In this document: positions 42,392 through 52,946 of the stretch, piece after piece
Layout: every line of letters begins with the position of its first letter
Position numbering within the stretch: position 1 is the first letter of the stretch
Source: CAWKEY01 sp963848675
GTDB lineage: Bacteria; Pseudomonadota; Gammaproteobacteria; Methylococcales; Methylomonadaceae
DNA: 64,000 nt
Reading direction: 5' to 3'
NCBI GenBank assembly: GCA_963848675.1
Contig: CAWKEY010000045.1
Span: 1 to 64,000 of the forward strand
The notes under the pieces: model-generated
What the model saw: only the letters and a program-made list of their open reading frames with translations
Databases searched by the model: none
Told to the model about the DNA's origin: nothing
Program-made: the position numbers and the translations under genes

Positions 42392-45300
42392 CTACTTTTT
42401 CTCCGGCTCAACCGCCAGCTTCTTTTTATCGGGCAACTTCTGCCACAAGCCGTTGGTGGAAAAGCAGGCCCAGCCCCATTTCAGCCAGTTGAGCAATGAG
42501 ACCGCCAGCCATAATGACCAGGCCAGCATGAATGCCCGGTACACCATTAACGGTACCGAGATCACGGTCGCGGTTGGCAGTATCGCCAGGCTTCTATCCT
42601 GATACCAGTTTAAATTAAAGGCGGAGGACTGGTTGCCGGTGATCTGCATATCGGGTGAGCCCAGCAAGCCCTGTTCGACGGCGAGAAACAGCAGCGCCAG
42701 TGAGACCAGCGTTAGCGCGCCCAGCAGCAGTTGCAGAGCATTAAAATGGCTTGCCCGGGCAATGGGCTTGTTTGCCCGCCAGCCCAAAAGCATTAACCAG
42801 GCCACCACAACGGCTGCCGATTCAATCGGTATTTGGCTAAGCCCAAGCAGTAATAAAAACCATTGCCAGTTTTTTAACGGCGTTAAGCGGATTTTGCCCA
42901 GCCCCAGCGCCAGCATAACAATAACAACCAGCACGCCCCAGAATAACACCGCCGGGCCGAATTTGGGCCCCAGGGTAAACAGCACCCAGCGATCCTCACC
43001 CAGGATTATATTCAGGTTGGTATTGACACTGTCCTGACCCAAATCGATTTGCGGCGTGCTGATAATAGCGGCCATTTCCGTGGCCTCCTGCCAGTTGAGC
43101 AACACCTCCTGTTTGCCGGGATTAACCGGCAGGGTGACTGTTCTGCCTTTTTGCCGGATGGGCTGGGTTTGGCCGTCAATGACGACCGACTGCAGTACGG
43201 CTTTTTCCGGCAGGGTCAGCGTATGCTGACTGCCCTGTGAGCTGCGCAGGCTGATTTTTAAATCGGCTTCGCGCGTCCGTTTTCCCGGTTTGATGCTCAA
43301 CTTGCTGTCGTCAATGGTCAGCGTTTGTCCTGTCACCGCTTCGGGACGGGTTATTTTCAGCGTTATTTTTTCTCCCGGCCAGGGGTGCCATTCCGGTAGC
43401 CACTGCCCCTGATTAGCAAGATGCATCATGGCAATGCCCGATGCTTCCAAGTGCCAGAGTGGGCTTACATCGGCTTTCCAGACCTCTATCCACTGATCGG
43501 TTTGCGCGGCGGTAAAATCGATTTTTTCCGATTTTTCCAGTACCGATGCCCATTGCATGACCGTTTGTCCGGCCGCCATGTTGACATCAACTTTACCCTG
43601 TTTGACCCGGATATCGGGCGTGGTGACCGACTCCCCGGGCAAAAGCGGCACGGCGATGACCACGGCCGCATCGGCCGGCGACACTCGGCTCACCGTTGTT
43701 ATCACGCGCCAGTCCAGGCCCAGTTGCAGTCTGCGTTCAATTCTGACAAACGGCGGTAAAATGCCGGGCTCCAGCGCAATTTTGCTTTCCGCTTTTGCCT
43801 GCACTGTCCGGTTGAATTGCAATTGCGTGTCGACCTGGGCATTTTCCTGGGTTCCGCTGACCTGCCAGCCGGTGATTTCAAAGGTGACCCGCTTGGGTTT
43901 CAAGGGCAAGGGCAGCGTAAACTTGCTTAATAAGGGCGCCATGCCACGCAATTCGACCTGATGCTCGCCTTCCGCCAGATTCAGCCACAGGCTGTTGCCG
44001 CTGCGAAAAAGCCCTTGCGCAGGCTCGCCATCGACCAATACCTGATTGGGAAACCACTGTTCATATTCCGCAGGCAACGGCACGGCCACGGATTGCCGGG
44101 TGAAAATTTGCAAGGAAAGGGCCAAATCCTTATCGTTAAGCACCATTTTCATTTGAGGAATCTGGGCGCAGCCGGGTAAACAATCGGGCTGTTCCAGCAA
44201 GCGGTTGCGGAGCTCCTCCAGCATGGCCGGGTCGGGAAAATCGGCATAGGCCTTTTGAGAAGGCATCACCATGGCGGGTAACAGCAGACATACGAGCGCC
44301 AGCGGCGTCACTGTTTTCAGCTTCAAGCGGAATTTTTCGGCGACACCGAACATTAACAGAGCCAGCACGGTGATTAAAACAACGCGGATAAAATTCAGCA
44401 GCATGGTCATGAGCGGCGACAGATACCATAAATGCAGCGCTTGCTGATCGTCCACCGCGCCATTCCATGACAACTGCACTTTAGTCCATTGCCATTGCGG
44501 CAGGCCGGGGCCGGTTTGCACTTTGGCCTTGGGGTCTATGCGCTCAAAATTGACGGCCTTGTCTTCAACAGACGCCGCGATTTCCGCTCGGCCGCCGGCA
44601 ATACTGGGCATGGCCTTCCGCATCATCTGCTCCTGCATCACCATGGGCTCAGCGGTCATCATGGCATCGGTTGCCGGCGCCGGATAATCGGGCATAGTGA
44701 TGGGCCGCCAGGGATTTTCAAGTTGCGGGTAAAGCCCGATGCGCACCTGATTAATCATAAAAGGCACGGCAATGAGGATTAAGATCAGCCAGAAAACTGC
44801 ACGATACCCGCTGATGAAGGTGTAAAACCGGCCTTGAGGCAGTACTTTGATAAGCGCCGTCGCCGCCAGAATATTCAGCCAGACAAAATGCGGAGACCCC
44901 GGCTCATGCCAGATCAGCGCCAGCGTCACCAGCGCAAACAGTCCCCACTGCCAGTTCCATAACCGCCCTGTGGCCAGCGCCGCAATCAGCACCAGAAACA
45001 AATCCAGCAATGTCCAGCGCGAAATCCAGCTGTCCGGCACATTGTCGACGCCGCTGGCGGCCAGTAAACGCCAGCCTGGCGGCAGATTCAGTTCGGCATT
45101 GACAGTATGAAAGCTCTGCTCCCAGCCGACCGCACTGATGGCGCCAATAGGCCCCACGATGCGGCTGTCGGCATCCAGCGCGAGCATGCCTTTTCTGACT
45201 TCCACGCCCTGTTTGTCCGTTCCGGCCTGCCGGGTAATCAGCTGACTGTTGCCATCCAGGGCCACTTTGCCCAGCTGCGTTTGCGGCAAGGCATTTAGGC

Positions 45301-46433
45301 CGCCAGCCACGGGTCATGGTGCCGGTAATCGTATCATTGACGGTGTAAGCGGCGCCGTCAAAGTCCAGCCACAATCTTCTTTTTAGATTGAGCTGATTAG
45401 GCTCGGGTTCTGGGTCGCCCCGGCGTATCACTTTAAAATGCATCGCCTGTCCCGGGGTAATGCTGTACGCGGGCAGATGTTTCCAGTCATCGGGCAAATT
45501 GCTTTGGCTGGGGTCTATCGCGCTTAGTTGTTCAATCTCGACCACGCGCAGTTGGGGCCTGGCCTCGAAGGCCCAGATTTCGGTTTTCGGCCAGTCTTTA
45601 TTATCCGTTTGGAAAGGGATGGCATTCAGTTCCTGCGCTGCTCTTGCCGATATATCGATCTGCCAGCGGCCGGGACGAAGCTGTAACAATAATTGTCCAT
45701 CGGGTTCAAGACGAGCGGGCAACGGACTTAGCAACTGCAACGGTATAAACCCTTCAAGCAACGGCAGCGCCAGCCTGGCTTCGCGCTGTTCGCCGGAAAC
45801 CTCCAGTTCCAGGCGGCTTAGCACCTGCAGCGGTACAGCATCAATAATTTTTCGGAAGACCTGAATGTCGAGACTGTTTTGACTATTTTCCGGTTTTGTT
45901 TGGCCAATATCGCTGGCTTTTAACCAGAGCTGGCCGTTTTTAACGGTTGGCGTGTGGATGGCGCTGCCGTTAATTTTTAGGCTGATCAGCCCGGTATCTT
46001 CGGGTATGGTCAGGTTGTCGGGGATGGCATCCCACAACAATTCGCCCTTGATCTGATAATCGCCCGCAGCCAGTTTAACCGATGGCCTGCCGTTTTTTTC
46101 CAGCACCAGTGCGGTTTTGTTATTAGCAGACACATTAAGCGGCCAATGCTTGCTGTCGCCCGGCAGGCCGATCCAGCTGTCCTGATACACCTGCCAGTTT
46201 ATCGAAAACGTTGCCTTGGTCGCTGTTAAATCCAGGCTGAGTTGCGTGGGCCAGCTGCAGCGTTTTTGTTCGTAGCTGTTGAAAATAAAAGGGCAAGTCC
46301 GCTCCGGGTTATCCTGTAAAACCCAGTTGATCCAGGGTTTTAACGGTTCCGGTACCTGTTCCGGGGTTAACGGTTTTGCAAAACTGAATGATGTAAAAAG
46401 ACTTAATAACAACAATACGACCATACGAACCAT
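42392..46433 (-). pseudogene. Very large multi-domain membrane protein, one frameshift
   Basis: Two overlapping frames form one protein of about 1345 residues. The first part (from 46433) has a signal peptide (VVLLLLSLFTSFSFA) and an extracytoplasmic region to about residue 374, ending ...GAAYTVNDTITGTMT. The second continues from about 45310 as AGGLNALPQTQLGKVALDG. A missing base near 45312-45316 (ACC CGTGGC) accounts for the break. The C-terminal part has about four helices, an extracytoplasmic section, one further helix (LLNFIRVVLITVLALLMFG), a long beta-rich section (after YADFPDPAMLEELRN), then about five helices and a basic tail. The frame is open for nearly 1000 codons after the shift, so decay is recent or it is a sequencing error. 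I do not recognise the family. Confidence 0.75.
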
Positions 46434-46553
46434 AACTCACCCCAGATAACATTTGTAGCACCATGTGAACAGTCGAGGCCATATTGGGGCCCTTCTCGTT
46501 CGTGGTATTGATTATAGTGTGTTGATTGGCGGAGGCCGATGCCGTGGCGCCTT

Positions 46554-47921
46554 TCAGGGCTGATCTTTGGCGTCGTCACTCGTGGTGTCAGCGGTCAACA
46601 AGCGGTTGATTTGCTCAAGATCATCCGCGTCAAGGCTGCTGGCCGCCTGTTTTAATCTGATGCTGTTGAGCAGGTAATCATAACGGGAACGGGCATAATC
46701 GCGTTTTACCCGGTACAGATTTCGTTGCTCGGCCAGCACATCCACCATGGTTCGGGTGCCGGCTTCCAAACCGGCTTCGCTGGCTTCAAGGGCGCTCTCT
46801 GTGGATTTAACCGCGGCCTGCAGGGCTTCGACTTGCCCCATATTCGATAACACGCCGCGATAGGCTTCCTTAACCTGGCGCTTCACCGCGCGTTTGGTGG
46901 CGGTCAGGTTTTCTTTGGCGGCTTCATATTCATAGCTGGCCTGGCGGGTGCGTGAATTGACCGCGCCGCCTTCAAACAAGGGGACATTCAGTTGCACGCC
47001 GACGCTCTGGGTGTCGCCACGAAAACCAAAACTGCTGTTGACATCGGATGCGCCATACGAAGCAACCAGGTCCAGTTGGGGCAAATGGCCGCTGCGTTGC
47101 AAATCAATCGACTTGCGGGAAATTTCCGCCTTGTTTAAGGCCGAGATGATACTCAGATTGGCGGTTTCAGCGCTTTCGCTCCAGGCTGAGATGTCGGCAG
47201 GCTCGGGTTTTAACAAAGGCAGTTGCTCGCCCAGGCGGTTGAGTACGACATCGTTATCACCGATGATCTCACGCAAGGCTTCTTTTTGGTTATCGAGGAT
47301 ATTGGCGGCTTCAATTTCATTGGCGCTGGCCTGATCATAAGCGGCCAGGGCTTCATTCACATCGGTAATGGCAATAATGCCCACTTCAAAGCGCTGTTGA
47401 GCCTGATCCAGTTGCCGTGAGATGGCCAGCTTTTCCGCCGTGCTGAACTGGAGATTATCCTGAGCGCCCAACACTCTAAAATAAGCGGTAGCGGTTTTAA
47501 CCATGAGATTCTGGAGTTCTGCCTGATAGCTGGCTTCCGCCTCTGCATTCAGGTTTTCAGATTGACTTAACTGTATCCAGTGTTCCCAATGAAACAGCGG
47601 CTGGGTAAGGTTGATATTAAACGTGTTGCTCCAGAAATCCTGGTTGACTTGAGTACCCCGAAACCCGCCCGTTCTTTTGTTGTGCAAACGGTCGCGGCTG
47701 GAGGCGCCGCTTGCCGATATGGTGGGCAGAAAGCGGGCAATGCTCTGATCCTTTGATTCGCCAATGGCCAGTTGACTGGCTTTGGCTTGCTTCAGGATGG
47801 GGTCGTTTTGTAGTGCAAGCTGATAAATTTCCGACAAATTTTCGGCGTTTACAGCAGCAGATCCAGCGCAGGTCAGTAGAAATAGCGAAAATATGGTTTT
47901 CACAAGGTGATACCTGGGCAT
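46554..47921 (-). CDS. TolC family outer-membrane efflux channel
   Basis: A 455-residue outer membrane factor of the TolC type. It has a signal peptide (about 1-27, ending VNA), the opening NLSEIYQLALQNDPILKQAK, and two internally similar halves with long coiled-coil helices (EALAAYDQASANEIEAANIL; AVKSTESALEASEAGLEAGT). A C-terminal LNSIRLKQAASSL follows. It exports substrates across the outer membrane with an inner-membrane pump, which is not adjacent. The ATG at 47921 yields the signal peptide; the GTG at 47945 adds eight residues. It sits after purK. Confidence 0.92.
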   Translation of the reverse strand: MPRYHLVKTIFSLFLLTCAGSAAVNAENLSEIYQLALQNDPILKQAKASQLAIGESKDQSIARFLPTISASGASSRDRLHNKRTGGFRGTQVNQDFWSNTFNINLTQPLFHWEHWIQLSQSENLNAEAEASYQAELQNLMVKTATAYFRVLGAQDNLQFSTAEKLAISRQLDQAQQRFEVGIIAITDVNEALAAYDQASANEIEAANILDNQKEALREIIGDNDVVLNRLGEQLPLLKPEPADISAWSESAETANLSIISALNKAEISRKSIDLQRSGHLPQLDLVASYGASDVNSSFGFRGDTQSVGVQLNVPLFEGGAVNSRTRQASYEYEAAKENLTATKRAVKRQVKEAYRGVLSNMGQVEALQAAVKSTESALEASEAGLEAGTRTMVDVLAEQRNLYRVKRDYARSRYDYLLNSIRLKQAASSLDADDLEQINRLLTADTTSDDAKDQP

Positions 47922-47957
47922 TATTTCTAAGCTCTTTTTAGGCACTAGCTGGCATTG

Positions 47958-49052
47958 TTACGAATCATCAACCTGATCGGCCAACGCTGTCAGGAGCGTA
48001 AGACGTTGCGATAATTGCTCGGAAGTGTCGGCGCGCACGCTGGCATGAGCTACTTTACGTCCTTTGCGGGGTGCTTTGTCGTACAAATGCAGGTGGGCAT
48101 TCGGAATGCTTAACACGTCTTTGGTTGCGGGCAGACCGCCAATAAAATTCACCATGGCCGCTTTGCCTACCGGCGTGGTTGCGCCTAAAGGCAGATTCGT
48201 TATCGCCCGCAAGTGGTTTTCAAACTGGCTGGTTTCAGCGCCTTCAATCGTCCAGTGGCCGGAATTATGCACACGGGGCGCAAACTCGTTGGCAACCAGT
48301 CTTCCGTCTATTTCAAATAATTCCAAGGCCAATACGCCGACATAATTCAGTTCTTCCAGCAAGCGAGACACATAGCTTTCTGCAAGCCCTTGCATGGCGT
48401 CATCCGCGCGGCATTCGGAAACGCGCAGTATGCCGCCTCTGTGCAAATTTTCCGATAACGGGTAATACACGATGGCGCCCGAACTATTGCGTACCGCGAT
48501 GATAGAGACTTCGCGCTGGAACGGCACAAAGCCTTCAACGATGGCGGGGGCGCCTTGCAGCAGTTCCCAGGCGGGTTTTAAGTCATCGATGGATTTCAGC
48601 ACTGACTGGCCCTTGCCGTCGTAACCCTGCGTACGGCTTTTTAAAATGGCCGGCCAACCGATGTGCGTCATCGCCTGTTGCAGATCTTCAAGGCTGTCTA
48701 CAGCGGCGTAGTCCGGAGTGGGAATGTCGAGGTCGCGGAAAAAGCTTTTTTCGATCAGCCTATCCTGGGCAACGCCCAAGGCTTCAGAGGATGGATGCAC
48801 TTGCGTGTGAGAGGCCAAAAATTCGGCGACCTGGGCTGGCACATTTTCAAATTCATAAGTGACCACGTCGGCGCGCTCGGCCAGTTGGGCCAGAAGTTCC
48901 GGATCGTTGTAATCGCCATGCAAATGCTCGCCCAGTGTGTTGGCGCAGGCGTCAGCTGAAGGATCCAGAAAAATAAAATCCAGACCTAATGGATAGCCCG
49001 CCAAGGCGATCATGCGGGCAAGCTGTCCGGCTCCGAGTACTCCGACTTTCAT
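47958..49052 (-). CDS. purK: N5-carboxyaminoimidazole ribonucleotide synthase
   Basis: ATP-grasp enzyme that carboxylates AIR to N5-CAIR in purine synthesis. The 364-residue product has VGVLGAGQLARMIALAGYPL, GYDGKGQSV (ATP-grasp), LFEIDGRLVANEFAPRVHNSGHWTIEGA and NFIGGLP. It overlaps purE by 4 bp, so PurK and PurE are translated together and hand over the unstable N5-CAIR. Confidence 0.96.
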   Translation of the reverse strand: MKVGVLGAGQLARMIALAGYPLGLDFIFLDPSADACANTLGEHLHGDYNDPELLAQLAERADVVTYEFENVPAQVAEFLASHTQVHPSSEALGVAQDRLIEKSFFRDLDIPTPDYAAVDSLEDLQQAMTHIGWPAILKSRTQGYDGKGQSVLKSIDDLKPAWELLQGAPAIVEGFVPFQREVSIIAVRNSSGAIVYYPLSENLHRGGILRVSECRADDAMQGLAESYVSRLLEELNYVGVLALELFEIDGRLVANEFAPRVHNSGHWTIEGAETSQFENHLRAITNLPLGATTPVGKAAMVNFIGGLPATKDVLSIPNAHLHLYDKAPRKGRKVAHASVRADTSEQLSQRLTLLTALADQVDDS

Positions 49053-49546
49053 AACAGGTCCTCGCGAGGATCTGGATGGGCCAGCACGGTTTCGGTTTGT
49101 TCAGCACGAAAGTCGTGTAATGCCTGCCGGTAGGGCGGATATTTGTTGCTCAAAATAGCCGTTGCCAGCAAGGCCGCGTTGATGGCGCCGGCTTTGCCTA
49201 TCGCCAGCGTGCCAACCGGAATGCCGGCGGGCATCTGCGCGATGGATAACAAGGAGTCCATACCATTGAGCGCTTTCGACTGCACCGGTACGCCCAACAC
49301 AGGCAGGGCGGTTTTGGCGGCGGTCATGCCGGGCAAATGGGCCGCGCCGCCGGCGCCGGCAATAATCACTTCGAGGCCTCTGCTGTCCGCCATCTCCGCA
49401 TAGCGGAACAGTTTGTCCGGAGTGCGGTGTGCAGAAATCACTTCCACTTCATGTGGCACGCCTAGCCGTTCCAGCGTTTCCACAGCAAAGCGCATGGTTT
49501 CCCAGTCCGAGCTCGAGCCCATGATGATACCTACCAGTGCTGTCAT
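49049..49546 (-). CDS. purE: N5-carboxyaminoimidazole ribonucleotide mutase
   Basis: Converts N5-CAIR to CAIR. The 165-residue class I PurE has IMGSSSDWETM, SAHRTPDKLFRYA, GAGGAAHLPGM and VPVQSKALNGMDSLLSIAQM. A CGGAGA ribosome binding site precedes the ATG. The 4-bp overlap with purK supports an operon; the promoter probably lies in the gap after xthA. Confidence 0.96.
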   Translation of the reverse strand: MTALVGIIMGSSSDWETMRFAVETLERLGVPHEVEVISAHRTPDKLFRYAEMADSRGLEVIIAGAGGAAHLPGMTAAKTALPVLGVPVQSKALNGMDSLLSIAQMPAGIPVGTLAIGKAGAINAALLATAILSNKYPPYRQALHDFRAEQTETVLAHPDPREDLL

Positions 49547-49660
49547 TTATATATCTCCGTTCAGTATTCAGAATGATCTGGGTACAAAAATAGTGGCCGA
49601 AATTATCGCATAAATGCCAGGGGGATGTTTTCTAAGTTTCTAGTTTAACGCGCTCACAGT

Positions 49661-49698
49661 GAGCAACAATCAGCAATCAGCATGAGAAGATGTTGCTC
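49661..49698. terminator. Hairpin in the xthA-purE gap
   Basis: GAGCAACA at 49661-49668 pairs with TGTTGCTC at 49691-49698; a second small palindrome GCTCACAGTGAGC at 49652-49664 overlaps it. These lie between the xthA stop and the purE start on the minus strand and may terminate xthA or regulate purEK. Confidence 0.45.
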
Positions 49699-49821
49699 TG
49701 GTAACGGCGCTTGTGGCAGTCTTATTGCCAGTCCATGGAGTATCTGCCAACAAAAAATCAAGCACGAACGAGGCTCCGGGTAGCACCGCGCATCCGGCGA
49801 ATTAACCGGCTTTAGCCACCC

Positions 49822-50586
49822 TTACGAGTCGATCTCGATGCCGACCGGACAATGATCCGATCCGGTAATGTCCGGCAGAATAAAGGCCTGCTTGACTTTG
49901 TCGATCAGCGCTTGGCTGGTCAACACGTAATCGATCCGCCAGCCGACGTTTCTTGCCCGGGCGCCGGCGCGAAAACTCCACCAGCTGTAGGCGACGGTGT
50001 CCGGATGAAAATGCCGGAAAGTGTCAACCAGGCCGGCGTCGATGAAACGGCTGAAGCCATCAATTTCTATCTGAGTATAGCCAGCTGATTTATTGTAATT
50101 CGGCTTCGGACGGGCGATATCGATTTCCTGATGCGCGACATTGAAATCGCCGCAGGCGATCAGCGGTTTTTTGCTCTGCAGTTGCTGGCAATAGGCCAGA
50201 AACTCCGTATCCCAGGTTTTCCGGTAATCCAGCCGGGCCAACTCCTCGCCCGAATTCGGCACATACACGTTAAGCAAATAGAAATGCTCGAATTCGGCGA
50301 CTATCACGCGGCCTTCCCGGTCGTGCTCGGCAATGCCGATATCGTTGATGATTTGCAGCGGCGCCTGCCGGGATAAAATCGTCACGCCGGCATAACCCTT
50401 GCGTTCGGCGCAGTTGGAATAAATGTGGTAGCCGTCGATGCCGACCAGCGCCTTGTCGATCTGATCGGCTTGGGCCTTGGTTTCCTGCAGCAGAATGCAG
50501 TCGGGATCGAGTCTGGCGAGCGTTCCGGCAAAGCCTTTGTTTTGCACCGAGCGAATGCCGTTGACGTTCCAGGAAATGATTTTCAT
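49822..50586 (-). CDS. xthA: Exodeoxyribonuclease III
   Basis: AP endonuclease/3'-5' exonuclease of base excision repair. The 254-residue product has MKIISWNVNGIRSV, LLQETKAQ, NVYVPNSGEE, CGDFNVAHQEIDIARPKPN and the C-terminal SDHCPVGIEI with the catalytic Asp-His. It matches the ExoIII family of Neisseria/E. coli type. It lies between purE and the exopolysaccharide genes. Confidence 0.95.
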   Translation of the reverse strand: MKIISWNVNGIRSVQNKGFAGTLARLDPDCILLQETKAQADQIDKALVGIDGYHIYSNCAERKGYAGVTILSRQAPLQIINDIGIAEHDREGRVIVAEFEHFYLLNVYVPNSGEELARLDYRKTWDTEFLAYCQQLQSKKPLIACGDFNVAHQEIDIARPKPNYNKSAGYTQIEIDGFSRFIDAGLVDTFRHFHPDTVAYSWWSFRAGARARNVGWRIDYVLTSQALIDKVKQAFILPDITGSDHCPVGIEIDS

Positions 50587-50672
50587 GCGATGCTTCCGTC
50601 TGATGCGGTAGAAGTTGCGTCTTTAATGGTAAAAAAGCGGATGAGCTCTATTGTAGCCTGATGCTTTTTGGC

Positions 50673-51926
50673 TTAACGGGATATACGAATTCCATCCCAG
50701 GAATAGCCTAGAGAAAGCATCACGACATTAGCTACACTGGTTCCCGCATTTAAATTTTGCACATTCACATTCTTGTCTTGCTGGTAATCCTGCCAGCTGT
50801 AAGCATAGCTACCCTTGAGCTGCCAGTTTTTTGCGAGCTCCCAGGCTATACCAGCAGATGCAGTGAAATAACTGCGATCAAATTGACTGGTTGCATTATT
50901 TGATGAATTACCGCCGACCGATTGACTGAGCGAATAGTTACCAGAGATATCCAGCGCCAGATGCCGGGTCATTTGGTACGAATAGTTAGCAAAGAAAGAT
51001 TGGGTTTGCAGAGTTTGACCGATGGAGCTTGGGTTGACAGCGTTGGAATAACCTGCAGAGGCTTTGTTTAGCAGACCAGCATAGGTTAAATTGATATTGG
51101 CGACACGACCCAAGGATAACGAAGAATTCTGCCCGGGTGTATCCACATTAGAACTTGGTTGGCTGTCAACCCACACTGGGCCGCCACCTGCGCTAACTGT
51201 CCAGAGGCGATCAACTTTATAATTCGCCCCCAGTTGAAAGCCAAACAGATTTTGAGTTGATGCGTTCGGGCCAGTATATTGGATATTGGAGAAATTAATC
51301 TTCTCATTCAGGGAGAGGCGCCGGCTCCATTGATGGCTCCCGCCCAGGTTAACGCTGTAAGTATCGTTGCTGTTGTAATTCAAGGGGCCGTTGCCGGTAC
51401 TTAAAGTCGTACCGCCAGCCGTGTTGGTGAAGCTGGTTTTGGAGTACGAAGCCCCCAGAGTCAATTCATCGCGGGCAGTCCATTGCCAGGTCCAAGAAGG
51501 GGCTAGCTGATAGTTTTCAGACTGATTGTTGGGAAGAATTATCCCTGTATCCGTGAGTTGTTGAGCATAGGAACAGCTAACGCCGTAGCCGCCGCTTAAG
51601 CTAAAAACACTGCGATTGGTCCGATAATCGTTTTTCGAGCCCAGATTATAGTTGTCACAATCCCAGCGCGTATCGTCATAGCGGCGAATATCCCCCCGTC
51701 CTTGAACGGCAATATCCAGTATTTCCGTTTTCCGGGAGGCTTGTAAACTGGGTGTCAAAAGGTAGCCAAAAACAGGGGCTTTCTGAATGGCGCTGAGTGC
51801 AATGTTGTCGTTATACAGTACTTGCTGGCCCAAGGCGCCTTTCAGTAACCATTCTGCAGCAGCAAGGTCTTTGCCGGGGCCAATGCTGGCCAGAACAAGT
51901 AATCCGATTTTTCCAGCGCAGCGCAT
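50673..51926 (-). CDS. Outer-membrane beta-barrel protein of the polysaccharide region
   Basis: A 417-residue precursor with a signal peptide (about 1-22) and alternating strand pattern ending in an aromatic, basic C-terminus. It resembles the outer-membrane beta-barrels (TIGR03016/EpsL type) found with exosortase-linked exopolysaccharide clusters. Recognisable segments are LLTPSLQASRKTEILDIAVQ, RDELTLGASYSKTSF and LSLGYSWDGIRIS. The ATG at 51926 follows the upstream stop by 16 bp; a GTG at 51968 would overlap the export gene. It is probably cotranscribed with the export protein. Confidence 0.75.
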   Translation of the reverse strand: MRCAGKIGLLVLASIGPGKDLAAAEWLLKGALGQQVLYNDNIALSAIQKAPVFGYLLTPSLQASRKTEILDIAVQGRGDIRRYDDTRWDCDNYNLGSKNDYRTNRSVFSLSGGYGVSCSYAQQLTDTGIILPNNQSENYQLAPSWTWQWTARDELTLGASYSKTSFTNTAGGTTLSTGNGPLNYNSNDTYSVNLGGSHQWSRRLSLNEKINFSNIQYTGPNASTQNLFGFQLGANYKVDRLWTVSAGGGPVWVDSQPSSNVDTPGQNSSLSLGRVANINLTYAGLLNKASAGYSNAVNPSSIGQTLQTQSFFANYSYQMTRHLALDISGNYSLSQSVGGNSSNNATSQFDRSYFTASAGIAWELAKNWQLKGSYAYSWQDYQQDKNVNVQNLNAGTSVANVVMLSLGYSWDGIRISR

Positions 51927-51942
51927 TTTTTTCTGAAACACT

Positions 51943-52542
51943 TCAAGGAACAACGATAGTATCGCCACTTTGCAACAGAATGTTCGTGTCTAAATTCTCG
52001 CCGTCTTCAACATCGCCGTACTCGAAGGGCAGGGATTTGGTTTTGCCGTCTGCTTCACGCCGCAAAACTATAATGCTGTTTTTTTTGGCAAATTCCGTCA
52101 CACCCTCCGCCATGCTCAAGGCTTGCATCACATCCATGGGTCTTGTCATCACAAAAGCCCCTGGTTTCTTGACCTCGCCAGTCACATAAATCATGTTGCC
52201 CTCTGCGGCAAGCAGCCTGACGTTTATTTCCGAGTCAGGTATATATTGACTCAGACGCTCGCGCAGCAAGCCGACCAGGTCCTCGGTTGTTTTGCCGGCA
52301 GCGGGAACGTGCCCGACCAAGGGAAAAGAGATCGTGCCATCCGGCAGCACCACTACTTCCTGTTTCAAGTTTTCCTCTTGCCAAACGGTGATTTCCAGCT
52401 TGTCGCCTGGATTAAGTCGGTAGCCATCGCTTGCCAGGGCATAACTCTGATTGGTTAGGTAAAGCAGACAGCCGAAAAAAAACGCCACATGGCTGCAGCC
52501 AAAATATGAAACTATCGATTTTTTTAAAGTAAATGTATTCAT
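51943..52542 (-). CDS. Polysaccharide export protein (Wza/EpsE-like)
   Basis: A 199-residue periplasmic/outer-membrane exporter component with a signal sequence (about 8-35), Poly_export domain (YRLNPGDKLEITVWQ, VLPDGTISFPLVGHVPAAGK) and an SLBB domain (MIYVTGEVKKPGAFVM, VMQALSMAEGV). It ends GDTIVVP. Short versions like this are typical of exosortase-associated exopolysaccharide systems. The start is uncertain: an ATG at 52563 adds seven residues, and neither has a good ribosome binding site. Confidence 0.88.
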   Translation of the reverse strand: MNTFTLKKSIVSYFGCSHVAFFFGCLLYLTNQSYALASDGYRLNPGDKLEITVWQEENLKQEVVVLPDGTISFPLVGHVPAAGKTTEDLVGLLRERLSQYIPDSEINVRLLAAEGNMIYVTGEVKKPGAFVMTRPMDVMQALSMAEGVTEFAKKNSIIVLRREADGKTKSLPFEYGDVEDGENLDTNILLQSGDTIVVP

Positions 52543-52563
52543 TCGCAGGTTATCCAAAAACAT

Positions 52564-52946
52564 CGAATTATTAATTCGCCGATAAGTTAATTATGTAACT
52601 TTGAAAAAAACCAAATTCACGGGCCAGGTTGGGAAATTAATGCTTTAACTTAACACCCTAGTATTGGTCTCTAGTTTCGGGTACGAGGCGCGAAGAGAGT
52701 CCATCGGTACGCGGTCAATTTTCAAAAAGTCTATCCTGATCGCAGCCTTGCTGTTATTTTAAGTCTACCATTTTTATGGCAAGTAAAAGAGCTATTTGTG
52801 TCAACAATTTACTGGATAATTTTCCAGTATGGGAACTGGCCGCTTCTTGAAACACTGAATTTGCTCTGGCACTCGCAAGCATTTTGTTTACGAGCTTAAC
52901 CGCTGGCGTGCTATTAAAATTGCCAGGCTGAAGCTCCAAAAAGGCT
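52564..52946. other. Intergenic region
   Basis: Between the export gene and lhgO. A minus-strand open frame overlaps lhgO and is not credible. No clear regulatory element is seen. Confidence 0.4.

Noticed and set aside
44489..45110. Plus-strand open frames inside the large membrane gene.
   Set aside because: They are opposite-strand shadows with unlikely compositions and no ribosome binding sites.
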